This document shows positions 36,913 to 45,610 of a DNA stretch of 51,672 bases, piece by piece. How positions within the stretch are numbered: the first letter of the stretch is position 1; each line of letters begins with the position of its first letter. The notes beneath the pieces were generated by a model. That model was not told the origin of the DNA and ran no database searches. It saw only the letters and a program-made list of their open reading frames with translations. The position numbers were made by a program, and so were the translations under genes. This DNA is from Eubacterium sp. (GTDB taxonomy: Bacteria; Bacillota; Clostridia; Lachnospirales; Lachnospiraceae), in NCBI GenBank assembly GCA_024681515.1, contig JAILAR010000126.1, positions 1 to 51,672 of the forward strand, written 5' to 3'.

Positions 36913-36943
36913 AAAAAGCGCCCCGAGTATTCACTCGAAACGC
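36913..36943 (-). terminator. leader terminator (attenuator candidate) of pyrG
   Basis: Minus strand GCGTTTCGAGT/ACTCGGGGCGC (with G-U pairs), 4-base loop, then TTTTTC. It begins about 16 nt after the predicted transcription start and well before the pyrG start codon, so it should reduce read-through unless relieved. Confidence 0.65.
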
Positions 36944-36965
36944 CTTTGCTTCGCACCATGTAATC

Positions 36966-36993
36966 AGTATAGCACTTTCATTTTGAAAGTCAA
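36966..36993 (-). promoter_or_regulatory. promoter of pyrG
   Basis: Minus strand: TTGACT (36993-36988), 16-bp spacer, TATACT (36971-36966). Confidence 0.8.
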
Positions 36994-37056
36994 TAACCGA
37001 ACTGATTTATTTTTTTAATCATTCATGCCATTTAGCTTAAATTATGTCACCTTTGG

Positions 37057-38079
37057 TCAAATGATATAGAACCAAGCTTCACTCTGCTCGATCTCTTTGG
37101 TGACCCTCTTATCTCCCTTGGTCTTGTACTCCATCTCGGGATTCTTCATGCTGACTCTTGTATCCGCCGGAACGGAGCTGGTAATAAATGTATTACCTCC
37201 GATCACGGAGTTTGCTCCGATGACCGTATCGCCTCCCAGGATGGACGCTCCGGAATAGATCGTTACATTGTCTTCGATCGTAGGATGCCGCTTCTTTCCG
37301 GCCAGCTTCTGTCCGCCACGGGTAGAGAGTGCACCGATGGTCACGCCCTGATAGATCTTCACGTTGTTTCCGATGATCGACGTCTCGCCGACAACGATAC
37401 CCGTTGCGTGATCGATGAAGAAGCTCTTCCCGATGGTGGCACCCGGATGAATGTCCACGCCTGTCTCGGAATGTGCAAATTCCGTCATGATACGTGGAAT
37501 CACAGGAACCCCCAGCAGATACAGTTCATGTGCAAGACGATATACCATGATAGCCATCAGACCCGGATATGCCAACACGATCTCTTCCAGACATTTTGCC
37601 GCCGGATCTCCGTCATAAGCTGCCAGAAGATCTGACTCCACATATTCCCGGATCATGGGTATCTTCTCAAAGAACGCCCTGCAGATCCGGTACGCTTCCC
37701 GCTCCCGATCCTCCTCGGCCCAGGGCGTTCCGATATCCGGATGATTTTTCAGCAGTTCATAATTCTGACATTCTTCCTCCGTCATGGGATTCCCGGACTG
37801 AAAGAAGTCCAGCGCCAGCATGATCTGCCGATGCAGATGGAAGAAAATATCCTCCACCGTAACTGCAATGCTGTTCTTCAGATGATAGATCTTCACGGTC
37901 CTGTCCCGGTAAAATCCCGGAAAGATCAACCGGAACAGATGCTTCACGATGGTCTGCACCTCCGTCTTATCCGGTTTATTCTCTATACTCAGCGTATCGA
38001 TATGTTTCTCTCCGTTCAGATCGGAAAGAACCAGTTGTACGATGCCTTCAATCTCCTCTTCTCTGATTCTGTTGCTCAT
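37057..38079 (-). CDS. cysE: serine O-acetyltransferase, EpsC-type (copy 2 of sulfur island)
   Basis: 340 residues. Makes O-acetylserine, the carbon acceptor for cysteine synthesis. A helical N-terminal half of about 180 residues is followed by the left-handed beta-helix with hexapeptide repeats: AHSETGVDIHPGATIG, FFIDHATGIVVGET, IGNNVKIYQGVTIGAL and GKKRHPTIEDNV. It ends WFYII. It is a close paralogue of the gene at 40168-41127 but carries about 22 extra residues before EEDREREAYRIC. Last gene of the sulfur island; no clear terminator follows. Confidence 0.93.
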   Translation of the reverse strand: MSNRIREEEIEGIVQLVLSDLNGEKHIDTLSIENKPDKTEVQTIVKHLFRLIFPGFYRDRTVKIYHLKNSIAVTVEDIFFHLHRQIMLALDFFQSGNPMTEEECQNYELLKNHPDIGTPWAEEDREREAYRICRAFFEKIPMIREYVESDLLAAYDGDPAAKCLEEIVLAYPGLMAIMVYRLAHELYLLGVPVIPRIMTEFAHSETGVDIHPGATIGKSFFIDHATGIVVGETSIIGNNVKIYQGVTIGALSTRGGQKLAGKKRHPTIEDNVTIYSGASILGGDTVIGANSVIGGNTFITSSVPADTRVSMKNPEMEYKTKGDKRVTKEIEQSEAWFYII

Positions 38080-38176
38080 GGTTTTCGCACACCCCTTGCA
38101 AATGTTGATGATGAAACTATATCACAAGAAGTCAGGTAAGCAAACATTTTTTTCTGAAGCGGCGTTTTATCCGGGA

Positions 38177-38899
38177 TCAGTCTCCCACTTTTTTGATAAA
38201 CAGTTCAAAGGTTCCGTCTTCATTGTCATCGATGCGGAGCACCTCGTGTCCCTCTTCCTTCACACTGCGAGGAACGTTCTGGATGGGCTCCCCGTCATTG
38301 ATATGAACCTGCAGGATATCGCCGTCCTCCAGTTCCTCCAGCGCCACCTTGGTCTTCACAAAAGTGATGGGGCATGTCACATCCGTAATATCTATGGTAT
38401 CTGTCACTTCAAAATCAGCCACTTGTTTTTCCTCCATTCCATACTGCGCGCCTTCGCGCTCCGTAGATTCATCCTCTAAAATAATCAGTTCTTCCTTCCG
38501 CGATATACGCGCGTCTATCGGTCCTTCCACATGAAATGCATTCAGCACCGGATATTTTGCTGCCAGGGACAGGATCAGATAACTGGCCCTGCTGTCGTTG
38601 GCAAGCCGCTTATCCTCCGGCGACGGCCTGGAAGGCGTCTCCGGATGGGAATGCCAGTTACCCAGAGGCTGCAATCCTTCCGCCCGCATGTCCTTGATGG
38701 CCGCCAGCTGCTCCCGGGGATCGATGGTAAAATGTTCATTGGTATGATCCGTATTCGTCAGCAGATATACCTTCCGGATCTCCCGAACACCGTCCTCACG
38801 ATCTGTCCCGGCGACCAAGCCACAAGCCTCGTCCGGTTGCTGGGAGATGGCATATTCGCTGATCCGGTTAAAATCGGATCTTTTGATCGTTATTATCAT
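38177..38899 (-). CDS. JAMM (M67) metallopeptidase fused to TusA-like sulfur carrier domain
   Basis: About 240 residues. Residues 1-140 are an M67/JAMM peptidase with H83-S-H85, then PSPED (S93, D96) and an upstream Glu24. Residues 165-240 resemble a TusA/SirA domain with Cys176 in TCPIT. The linker (about 144-155) is encoded by a dispersed intergenic repeat (38437-38470). JAMM peptidases of this group trim or release the C-terminal diglycine of ThiS-like carriers, and TusA domains pass persulfide sulfur. The ATG at 38899 has GGAGGAG. It lies 71 bp after thiF. Confidence 0.88.
   Translation of the reverse strand: MIITIKRSDFNRISEYAISQQPDEACGLVAGTDREDGVREIRKVYLLTNTDHTNEHFTIDPREQLAAIKDMRAEGLQPLGNWHSHPETPSRPSPEDKRLANDSRASYLILSLAAKYPVLNAFHVEGPIDARISRKEELIILEDESTEREGAQYGMEEKQVADFEVTDTIDITDVTCPITFVKTKVALEELEDGDILQVHINDGEPIQNVPRSVKEEGHEVLRIDDNEDGTFELFIKKVGD
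38437..38470. repeat. dispersed repeat copy inside JAMM-TusA gene
   Basis: Resembles 45611-45647 (TTCCATACTKCGCG...GCTCCGT). It encodes residues 144-155 of the fusion protein. Confidence 0.75.
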
Positions 38900-38970
38900 T
38901 TTGTGTTCTCCTCCAATGAGCCATGCTGAGTTTCCGGGCACTACGTGGTCGTGCCGGTCAGGGGATCCTG

Positions 38971-39792
38971 TCACTCTTTACTTCCCGGATGGAAGTCACA
39001 CACCGCCTGCTCGTAATCAATAAGCTTGGTGATCGTCGGCTCATCCGAGCATACCGCACAGCCCTTGCCTCTGGGCGGAAGCTTGATCTTATGGAACTCC
39101 ATTTTCAGCGCATCGTAGGTCAGGAGATATCCAACCAGCAGGTCACCCACGCCGGTGATGTACTTCACTGCCTCCATGGCCTGCAGCGATCCGATAACGC
39201 CGCCCATGGCACCGATAACACCCGCCTGCTTACAGGTGGGAACCGCATCCTTTGGAGGCGGATTCTTGAAAATACAACGGTAGCACGGTCCCTCTCCCGG
39301 GATGATGGTGGTAAGCTGTCCCTTGAACCGGATGATCCCGGCATGAGACAGCGGTTTCTTCGCCATAACGCAGGCATCGTTGATCAGGAACTTGGCAGGG
39401 AAATTGTCCGTTCCGTCAATGATGAAATCATAGTCCCGGATCAGATCCAGGATATTCTCGCTGGTTACGAATTCATAGTAGGTGTTCACCGTCACATCCG
39501 GATTGATGGCACGCATGGTCTCAGCCGCGGATTCCACCTTCTTCTTTCCGATGTCATTTGTGGTGTGGATCACCTGTCTCTGAAGATTGGACAGATCCAC
39601 CACATCCGCATCCACGATGCCGATGGTTCCCACACCGGCGGCTGCCAGATACAGTGCTGCCGGAGCTCCCAGACCGCCTGCACCGATGATCAGAACTTTC
39701 GCATTCAGGAGCTTCTTCTGTCCCTTGGCACCGATCTCCTTCAGGATGATGTGTCGGGAGTAGCGCTCCAGTTGCTCATTTGTAAATGCCAT
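38971..39792 (-). CDS. thiF: ThiF/MoeB-like E1 activating enzyme
   Basis: 273 residues. Adenylates the C-terminal glycine of a ubiquitin-like sulfur carrier. Nucleotide motif IGAGGLGAPA (36-45), DGTDNFPAKFL, zinc cysteines C170/C173 and C245/C248, and a conserved C187 in PTCKQAG that could form a thioester or accept sulfur. The start overlaps the thiS stop as TAATG, so the two are coupled. The symbol reflects family; a HcyF-like role in amino-acid synthesis is equally likely given the neighbours. Confidence 0.92.
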   Translation of the reverse strand: MAFTNEQLERYSRHIILKEIGAKGQKKLLNAKVLIIGAGGLGAPAALYLAAAGVGTIGIVDADVVDLSNLQRQVIHTTNDIGKKKVESAAETMRAINPDVTVNTYYEFVTSENILDLIRDYDFIIDGTDNFPAKFLINDACVMAKKPLSHAGIIRFKGQLTTIIPGEGPCYRCIFKNPPPKDAVPTCKQAGVIGAMGGVIGSLQAMEAVKYITGVGDLLVGYLLTYDALKMEFHKIKLPPRGKGCAVCSDEPTITKLIDYEQAVCDFHPGSKE

Positions 39793-39998
39793 TATCTTCC
39801 ACCTCCCATGAAGTACAGGAATTCCACTTCGTCGCCGTCCTTCAGTACAGTGCCCTCAAATGCACCGGACTCCACGAATTCCTCATTGACGGATACCGTC
39901 ACGTACTGCGGAGTCTCCACATTCTCCTGCTCGATCAGGGCCGCTACCGTAAGGCCGTCAGCCACTTCCTTCTTCACACCTGCTACCGTGATCTTCAT
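39792..39998 (-). CDS. thiS: ThiS-like sulfur carrier protein with masked diglycine
   Basis: 68 residues from the ATG at 39998, which has an AGGAGG site; longer upstream starts are not supported. Beta-grasp fold pattern ITVAGVKKEV, YVTVSVNEEFV, KDGDEVEFLYF. The C-terminus is MGGGR: the functional diglycine is followed by extra residue(s), so a peptidase would have to expose it. JAMM proteins are encoded in the same island. No thiamine genes (thiG, thiH) are present, which argues for a role in cysteine or homocysteine formation. Confidence 0.9.
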   Translation of the reverse strand: MKITVAGVKKEVADGLTVAALIEQENVETPQYVTVSVNEEFVESGAFEGTVLKDGDEVEFLYFMGGGR

Positions 39999-40167
39999 TT
40001 TCTCATTTCCTCCTGTATTTATTATACGGATGTTATTCATTACTGATTTTTTTATATTTTTATATCTACACATGCACAGTATATAGTATTCATTACCATT
40101 TCACACGCCCTGGATATCCATACCGGATCATGTAGAACAATTCCCGTTCTGCCTACGTCCCGTGCAG

Positions 40168-41127
40168 TCAGATCACGTAGAACCACTCTTCGCAGGGCTT
40201 CACCTCCGTGACAACCCGTTTGTTATCCGTGGTCCGGTATTCCATCTCCGGATTCTTCATGCTGACCCTGGTGTTGGCCGGAACCGAGCTTGTGATAAAT
40301 GTATTGCCACCGATCACGGAGTTTTCTCCGATGACAGTCTCTCCCCCCAGGATAGAGGCTCCGGCGTAAATCGTCACATTGTCCCCGATGGTGGGATGCC
40401 GCTTCTTACCGGACAGTTTCTGCCCACCGCGGGTGGACAGTGCACCGATGGTCACGCCTTGATAGATCTTCACATTCTTCCCGATCACTGCGGTCTCACC
40501 GATAACGATGCCCGTACCGTGATCAATGAAAAAGCTGTCCCCGATGGTGGCTCCCGGATGGATATCCACTCCGGTTTCCGAGTGAGCATATTCCGTCATC
40601 AGCCGCGGGATCACCGGCACCTTCAGAAGGTACAGCTCATGAGCCAGGCGGTACACCGTGGTGGCCATAAGTCCCGGATATGCCAGAATGATCTCCTCCA
40701 GACAGCAGGCCGCAGGGTCTCCGTCATAGGCTGCCAGCAGATCCGTCTCAACCTTCGCACGCACCTTGGGAAGCTGCTCGAAGTACACCCGGCAGATACG
40801 ATAACTTTCCTTCTCCCGGTCCTCCTCCGTCATGGTTCCGCGAAGCTTACAGAAATCCAATGCCAACATCACCTGCTTTTGCAGATGGTAGAAGATGTCC
40901 TCCACCGTAACGGCGATACTGTTCTTCAGATTGTACAGTTTAAATGTCCTGTCCCGGAAGAAGCCAGGGAACACCAGCCTTGACAGGTGGTGTACGATTT
41001 TTCGGACCTCCGTCTTATCCGGGTTATTCTCTATATTCTCGGCATCGATGTTCTTCTCGCCATTCAGGTCGGCAAGGATCAGCTTAACGATACCGTCGAT
41101 CTCTTCCTCACGTATTCTGTCGCTCAT
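40168..41127 (-). CDS. cysE: serine O-acetyltransferase, EpsC-type (copy 1)
   Basis: About 319 residues from the ATG at 41127 (MSDRIREEEIDGIV). It is alignable along its whole length with the copy at 37057-38079. Hexapeptide beta-helix motifs are AHSETGVDIHPGATIG, FFIDHGTGIVIGET and KRHPTIGDNV, ending WFYVI. The ribosome binding site is weak (GAAGAAAC), while an in-frame upstream extension runs into repeat-like DNA. It directly follows the cysteine desulfurase; serine acetyltransferases are known neighbours of family 2A encapsulins. Confidence 0.92.
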   Translation of the reverse strand: MSDRIREEEIDGIVKLILADLNGEKNIDAENIENNPDKTEVRKIVHHLSRLVFPGFFRDRTFKLYNLKNSIAVTVEDIFYHLQKQVMLALDFCKLRGTMTEEDREKESYRICRVYFEQLPKVRAKVETDLLAAYDGDPAACCLEEIILAYPGLMATTVYRLAHELYLLKVPVIPRLMTEYAHSETGVDIHPGATIGDSFFIDHGTGIVIGETAVIGKNVKIYQGVTIGALSTRGGQKLSGKKRHPTIGDNVTIYAGASILGGETVIGENSVIGGNTFITSSVPANTRVSMKNPEMEYRTTDNKRVVTEVKPCEEWFYVI

Positions 41128-41277
41128 TGTTTCTTCGACTTTCTTTATTGCCTTAAAACTATCGTCCCAGTCACGGGATTCTTCGGCCTTCGGCCTGCTA
41201 ACGCCTCCCAATGACATACTTGCTGTCGCGAGCATGTCATCGAAAGGCTATGCATTGTCCTCAGAATGCCACATGTG

Positions 41278-43080
41278 CTATGCGAATGACCGAAGCACCT
41301 TCACCAGTGCATCGATATCATCCGGCGAGTTGTACAGTGCCAGCGTTGGCCGTACCGATCCTTCATATCCGAAGCGGCGCAGCACCGGCTGTGCACAGTG
41401 ATGTCCGGTCCGGACTGCAATGCCATAGGCATCCAGCCGCTTGCCCACTTCTTCATCAGAGTATCCGTCCAGCTTAAAGGACAGAACGGAGGCCTTGTTC
41501 AGAGCCGTTCCGATGAGAGTGAGTCCCGGGATCCGGCGCATTTCCTGCATAGCGTACTGCAGCAGTTCATGCTCCCAACGATATACACAGGGCATACCGA
41601 TCTCGGTCAGGTACTGCAGCGCAGCTCCCAGTCCCACCGCATCCGCGATGCTTCCGGTTCCAGCCTCGAACTTGTTGGGGATCCCGTTATAAATGGTCCG
41701 TTCAAAGGTTACGTCGGCGATCATATTGCCGCCGCCATGATAAGGTTCTGCCGCTTCCAGCAGTTCCTTCTTTCCGTAGACCACACCGATACCCGTAGGT
41801 GCGAAGACCTTGTGGCCGGAGAAGACGAAGAAGTCTGCATCCAGCGCGGATACATTTACCGGAATGTGGGCTACGGACTGCGCCCCGTCGATGAGGATCC
41901 GCACGCCGTGCCGATGGGCGATGGCGATGAGTTCCTCGATGGGCGTTACCGTACCGAGTACATTTGATACATGGGTTACGGCAACGAATTTCGTCCTCTT
42001 TGTAAACAGCTTCTCATATTCCGACAGGATCAGCTGCCCCGTCTCATCGCAGGAAATGACCTTGATCACAGCCCCTGTCTTCTGAGCGATGAGCTGCCAC
42101 GGAACGATATTTGCATGATGCTCCAGGATGGATACGATGATCTCATCTCCCGGCTGCAGCTGCGGCTTCACGTAGGCATTGGCCACCAGATTGATGGCTT
42201 CCGTGGTTCCTCTTACGAAGACGATCTCCTCTGAGCTGGGTGCTCCGATGAAATCCCGTACGGTATCCCTTGCGGCCTCGTATGCGTCCGTAGAACGCGC
42301 TGCCAGCGTATGTGCACCGCGGTGCACGTTGGAATTCTCATGCGTATAGTAATAACTGATTCGGTCGATGACCTGCTTCGGGCGCTGGGTCGTTGCACCA
42401 TTGTCCAGCCATACCAGCGGCTGTCCGTGGATCAGTTCCGAAAGGATCGGAAAATCATCACGGATCTGCGCCAGCGTCTTGCTGCCGATGCGGATGGAAT
42501 CATTTCTCGAGGTTCTCTTCTCACCGGACACATCTGCCGCTGCCACCCCGTCCCCGCCAAGGGATGTGGGTGCATCGATCCTGCGGTCATACTCCTCTGC
42601 CTCCGTTTTGGACTGTACCTTGGGTGCGTAGGAAGTAGTTCCGGCCGTCGGATAACCAAAGGGATTCTCCCAGTCAAAGGCTCCTGCCTCCGGCAGTGTG
42701 GTTCCGTCCTGCGGCGCTGAAGAGTACGGTCCTTCCTGTAAAACGCCTGTATCGTAGGTAGTATCCTGCGCACCGGTTGTTCCGTACTTCGACTCTGCAT
42801 CGTTCCAACTCCAGCCTTCCTGCGCGGCTCCTGCAGATGCTGGAGTTACCGGCACACCCGGAACCGCGGAAGCCTCTGCGGATGCAGGTGCGGACACCTG
42901 CGGTACATCTGCCGGAACCGGCGGAATATAAGCATCCACGTCAGAAACGGTAGTCCCTGTCGGTGCACTTATCCCGGCAGTCAGATCCGGAAAATATGCA
43001 TTTGCAAGTGCAGCCAGATCCGCAGCGCTCGGAAGCCCAAGATCCGCCTCCGAAACAGCATAGGGATTAGTCGTAATCAT
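41278..43080 (-). CDS. cysteine desulfurase with long disordered N-terminal extension (encapsulin cargo)
   Basis: About 600 residues. The first 200 are low in complexity, rich in Ala, Pro, Ser, Gly and Thr, with short hydrophobic motifs such as LPSAADLAALANAYFPD (16-32) and FDWENPFGYPTAG. Residues about 200-600 are a SufS-type class II desulfurase: HVSNVLGTV, IDGAQSVAH, PLP lysine K424 in FSGHKVFAP, and the persulfide Cys562 in RTGHHCAQP. In known family 2A systems such an extension loads the enzyme into the encapsulin shell. The start overlaps the shell gene stop by 14 bp and has AGGTGAG, so shell and cargo are coupled. A GTG at 43089 is an alternative start. Confidence 0.93.
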   Translation of the reverse strand: MITTNPYAVSEADLGLPSAADLAALANAYFPDLTAGISAPTGTTVSDVDAYIPPVPADVPQVSAPASAEASAVPGVPVTPASAGAAQEGWSWNDAESKYGTTGAQDTTYDTGVLQEGPYSSAPQDGTTLPEAGAFDWENPFGYPTAGTTSYAPKVQSKTEAEEYDRRIDAPTSLGGDGVAAADVSGEKRTSRNDSIRIGSKTLAQIRDDFPILSELIHGQPLVWLDNGATTQRPKQVIDRISYYYTHENSNVHRGAHTLAARSTDAYEAARDTVRDFIGAPSSEEIVFVRGTTEAINLVANAYVKPQLQPGDEIIVSILEHHANIVPWQLIAQKTGAVIKVISCDETGQLILSEYEKLFTKRTKFVAVTHVSNVLGTVTPIEELIAIAHRHGVRILIDGAQSVAHIPVNVSALDADFFVFSGHKVFAPTGIGVVYGKKELLEAAEPYHGGGNMIADVTFERTIYNGIPNKFEAGTGSIADAVGLGAALQYLTEIGMPCVYRWEHELLQYAMQEMRRIPGLTLIGTALNKASVLSFKLDGYSDEEVGKRLDAYGIAVRTGHHCAQPVLRRFGYEGSVRPTLALYNSPDDIDALVKVLRSFA

Positions 43081-44023
43081 AGTACTCACCTACTTCCACG
43101 TCCTCAAGCACTGCGATAGCGTCATCTGCAAGGATGGCTGCGGAGCAGTACAGCGAGAGCAGGTAGGATGCAACTCCTTTATCATCGATTCCGCGGAAAC
43201 GTACGGAGAGACCTCTGGAATGCTCATTCTTCAGGCCTGCCTGGAAGAGTCCGATAACACCGCGCTTTGCCTCACCGGTACGAACCAGCAGGATGTTGGT
43301 CTTGCCGCTCTGGGAAGTCGGGTTCTTCAGACCGTCTACCAGAAGCTTGTCTGTCGGAACGATGGGGATTCCTCTCCATGTAACGAAATTGCCGCCTGCG
43401 ATATTTACAACTACCGGCGGTACTCCACGCTTGGTGCATTCTCTTTCAAATGCAGCGATGGCGCGGGGATGTGCCAGGAAGAAGGAGGGCTCCTTCCAAA
43501 CCTTGGTGATCAGCTCATCCAGATCATCCGGTGTGGGTGCACCGTTTCTTGTCTGGATCCGCTGGGAATCCGCAATATTCTTCAGAAGACCGTAATCATC
43601 GTTATTGATAAGCTGACTCTCCTGGCGCTCACGCAGAGACTCGATAGCCAGTCCCAGCTGCTCCTGAACCTGATCGTAGGGTGCGCTGTACACATCCTCG
43701 ATGGCAGTGTTCACATTGATGATCGTGGAAATGGAATTCAGCCGATATTCTCTCGGCTCCGTCTCATACTCTACGAATCCGTCCGGAATGATATCGGACT
43801 TCTTGGTCTGGCTGCAGAGAACATCCAGCGGTGTCTCTCCCTCTACAACCTTATTTACACGGAAGATGCCCGTCTCAAGTCCCTTGAACTCCAGGAACTT
43901 GGTGAGCCACTTCGGGGTCAGCGCGCCAAACTGCGGCTTGGTCTTGGTGACATTCGCCAGGTTATACGCTGCGGCTGCGCCAAGAGCGTTGATCCCTGCT
44001 GCTTTTGTCTCTTCTTTTGCCAT
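43067..44023 (-). CDS. family 2A encapsulin shell protein (SrpI-like)
   Basis: 318 residues, HK97-like fold inferred from family. The N-terminus NLANVTKTKPQFGALTPKWL with GIFRVNKV matches the SrpI-type pattern I recall from cyanobacteria, and the E-loop/A-domain part includes SFFLAHPRAIAAFERECT and RGIPIVPTDKLL. It ends GEYYDYD. These proteins assemble into icosahedral compartments that enclose cysteine desulfurase and can store elemental sulfur. The next gene encodes exactly that cargo type with a 14-bp overlap. A GGAGG site precedes the ATG. No good promoter is visible in the 107-bp gap upstream. Confidence 0.93.
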   Translation of the reverse strand: MAKEETKAAGINALGAAAAYNLANVTKTKPQFGALTPKWLTKFLEFKGLETGIFRVNKVVEGETPLDVLCSQTKKSDIIPDGFVEYETEPREYRLNSISTIINVNTAIEDVYSAPYDQVQEQLGLAIESLRERQESQLINNDDYGLLKNIADSQRIQTRNGAPTPDDLDELITKVWKEPSFFLAHPRAIAAFERECTKRGVPPVVVNIAGGNFVTWRGIPIVPTDKLLVDGLKNPTSQSGKTNILLVRTGEAKRGVIGLFQAGLKNEHSRGLSVRFRGIDDKGVASYLLSLYCSAAILADDAIAVLEDVEVGEYYDYD

Positions 44024-44130
44024 GTTACATGTACCTCCATAGAACTTAAAATGTATCTGACATGCTCATATGAGCTTATGTCCTTCTTCATCCTGCCATG
44101 ATCTGCCACCGGAGCCATACACCGGTCAGA

Positions 44131-45597
44131 TCACAGCCAGCCACCTTCATTCGAGAAGATGATATCCTTCATCTTGTCCATGCCGCCCTTCAGGTTGTAC
44201 AGCGGTCCTTTGTAACCCGCTTCTCTCAGGGTATTGATGGCCAGGATGCTTCGCTTGCCTTCCTTGCAGATGAAAATGGTATCCTGCTCGGGATTCAGTT
44301 CCTTCTGCCGTCTTGCCAGCTGACCGATGGGGATCACCAGCGCACCCGGGAATCTTACGATGGCCCGTTCATGGGGCTCCCGCACATCCACGATGATGAT
44401 GGGGTCGCCATGCTCGATGCGGTAGGACAGTTCTTCAGGCGTAAGTCCCTCCACCGGTGTTTCATTTTCGTCTTCCTTCAGGCCGCAGAATTCTTCATAA
44501 TCAAAGTCTTCCGGAGCCGTGATGGTGGGATTGTCACCGCAGAGCGGGCAGCTGCAGCTGTGCTTCACCGTCAGCACGTGAGACCGCAGTCCCAGAGTAT
44601 CCACGGTAAGAAGCTTGCCGGACAGATGCTCCCCGATGCCGATGATCAGCTTCAGCGCTTCATTTGCCTGTATGCTTCCCACGATGCCGGACAGCGGGCT
44701 GATGGTGCCGCCCTCCGCGCAGGCAGGTACCAGACCCGGTGCCGGCGGCTCGGGATAAATGCACCGAAGACACGGGCCGTCTCCGTAGCCTAAAACGCTG
44801 ACCTGTCCTTCAAACTGATAGATAGAACCGAAGATCAGAGGGATACCGGAAAGGATGCAGGCATCGTTGATCAGGTACCGCGTCTTGTAGTTATCCGTGC
44901 AGTCAATGACCAGATCGTAGCCCTCGATGAGAGAGATGGCATTCTCCGCCGTCAGCTGCGTATTCTCCGGGATCACCTCGATGTTGCGGTCGATATTCCG
45001 TACCGTATCCCGTGCGGAAGCCGTTTTGGGACGTTTCACATCCCGGGAGCTGTGGATCACCTGGCTCTGCAGGTTTCCCAGAGATACCTCGTCAAAATCA
45101 ATGATCTTCAGGGTTCCGATACCTGCAGCCGCCAGATACTGGATCACCGGGGAACCCAGTGCTCCGGCGCCCACTATGACCACCTTGGCTGCGCGGATCC
45201 GCTTCTGTCCCTTTACACCGATCTCCCGAAGGAGAAGGTGCTTGTTAAACCGCTCGATGTCCTTATCATCCAGTGCGACGGCCTTCCTTCGCTCATCGGA
45301 AATGATACTTCCGTTACCTCCCTCCGGCGCTCCGCCTGCCACAAAGGGAAGCAGCAGCACCTCCTGCACGCTGTCCAGCGGCGTATCATGCTTTGCCGGA
45401 TCGGTATAATCCTCTGAACCCGCGAAGATGCGCAGGAAGCTTCTCAGATTTCCGTCCGCATCATACAATCCCTTCTTCGCGTCCGGATATTCCTCCGTAA
45501 GATTCTTCAGGATTTCCTGTATTGTATTCCCCTGTATTTCCGTTTCGGCAGTGCGCCCGAAAAAGGTGCGCAGTGTCGCTGATATGATCACCTTCAT
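44131..45597 (-). CDS. triple fusion: MoaD/ThiS-like carrier, E1 enzyme and rhodanese
   Basis: 488 residues. Residues 1-89 form a MoaD/ThiS-like beta-grasp domain ending LLLPFVAGG, so its diglycine (88-89) is internal. Residues about 113-360 are an E1 domain with VGAGALGSP (142-150), cysteines C276/C279 and C350/C353, and C293 in PACAEGG. Residues 390-488 are a rhodanese with catalytic-loop Cys444 in FICKEGKRS. The chain therefore contains carrier, activating enzyme and sulfur donor. A JAMM peptidase encoded directly upstream could cut after the diglycine. The ATG has AGGAGA. Confidence 0.92.
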   Translation of the reverse strand: MKVIISATLRTFFGRTAETEIQGNTIQEILKNLTEEYPDAKKGLYDADGNLRSFLRIFAGSEDYTDPAKHDTPLDSVQEVLLLPFVAGGAPEGGNGSIISDERRKAVALDDKDIERFNKHLLLREIGVKGQKRIRAAKVVIVGAGALGSPVIQYLAAAGIGTLKIIDFDEVSLGNLQSQVIHSSRDVKRPKTASARDTVRNIDRNIEVIPENTQLTAENAISLIEGYDLVIDCTDNYKTRYLINDACILSGIPLIFGSIYQFEGQVSVLGYGDGPCLRCIYPEPPAPGLVPACAEGGTISPLSGIVGSIQANEALKLIIGIGEHLSGKLLTVDTLGLRSHVLTVKHSCSCPLCGDNPTITAPEDFDYEEFCGLKEDENETPVEGLTPEELSYRIEHGDPIIIVDVREPHERAIVRFPGALVIPIGQLARRQKELNPEQDTIFICKEGKRSILAINTLREAGYKGPLYNLKGGMDKMKDIIFSNEGGWL

Positions 45598-45610
45598 CTT
45601 CTGTCTCCTA

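Noticed and set aside
36909-36959. 16-codon leader peptide starting ATGGTGCGAAGC in the pyrG leader
   Set aside because: It would begin at or near the transcription start without a ribosome binding site, and its codons spell the terminator hairpin. Probably chance.
38900-38974. Longer start for the JAMM-TusA gene
   Set aside because: Upstream codons overlap the thiF end and a dispersed repeat. The ATG at 38899 has GGAGGAG at good spacing.
41128-41235. 36-residue extension of the first CysE
   Set aside because: The paralogue begins at the same MSNRIREEE point, and the extension comes from repeat-like DNA.
44024-44130. Promoter for the encapsulin gene
   Set aside because: Only a GCTCATATGAGC palindrome and no -35/-10 pair; a separate promoter cannot be supported.
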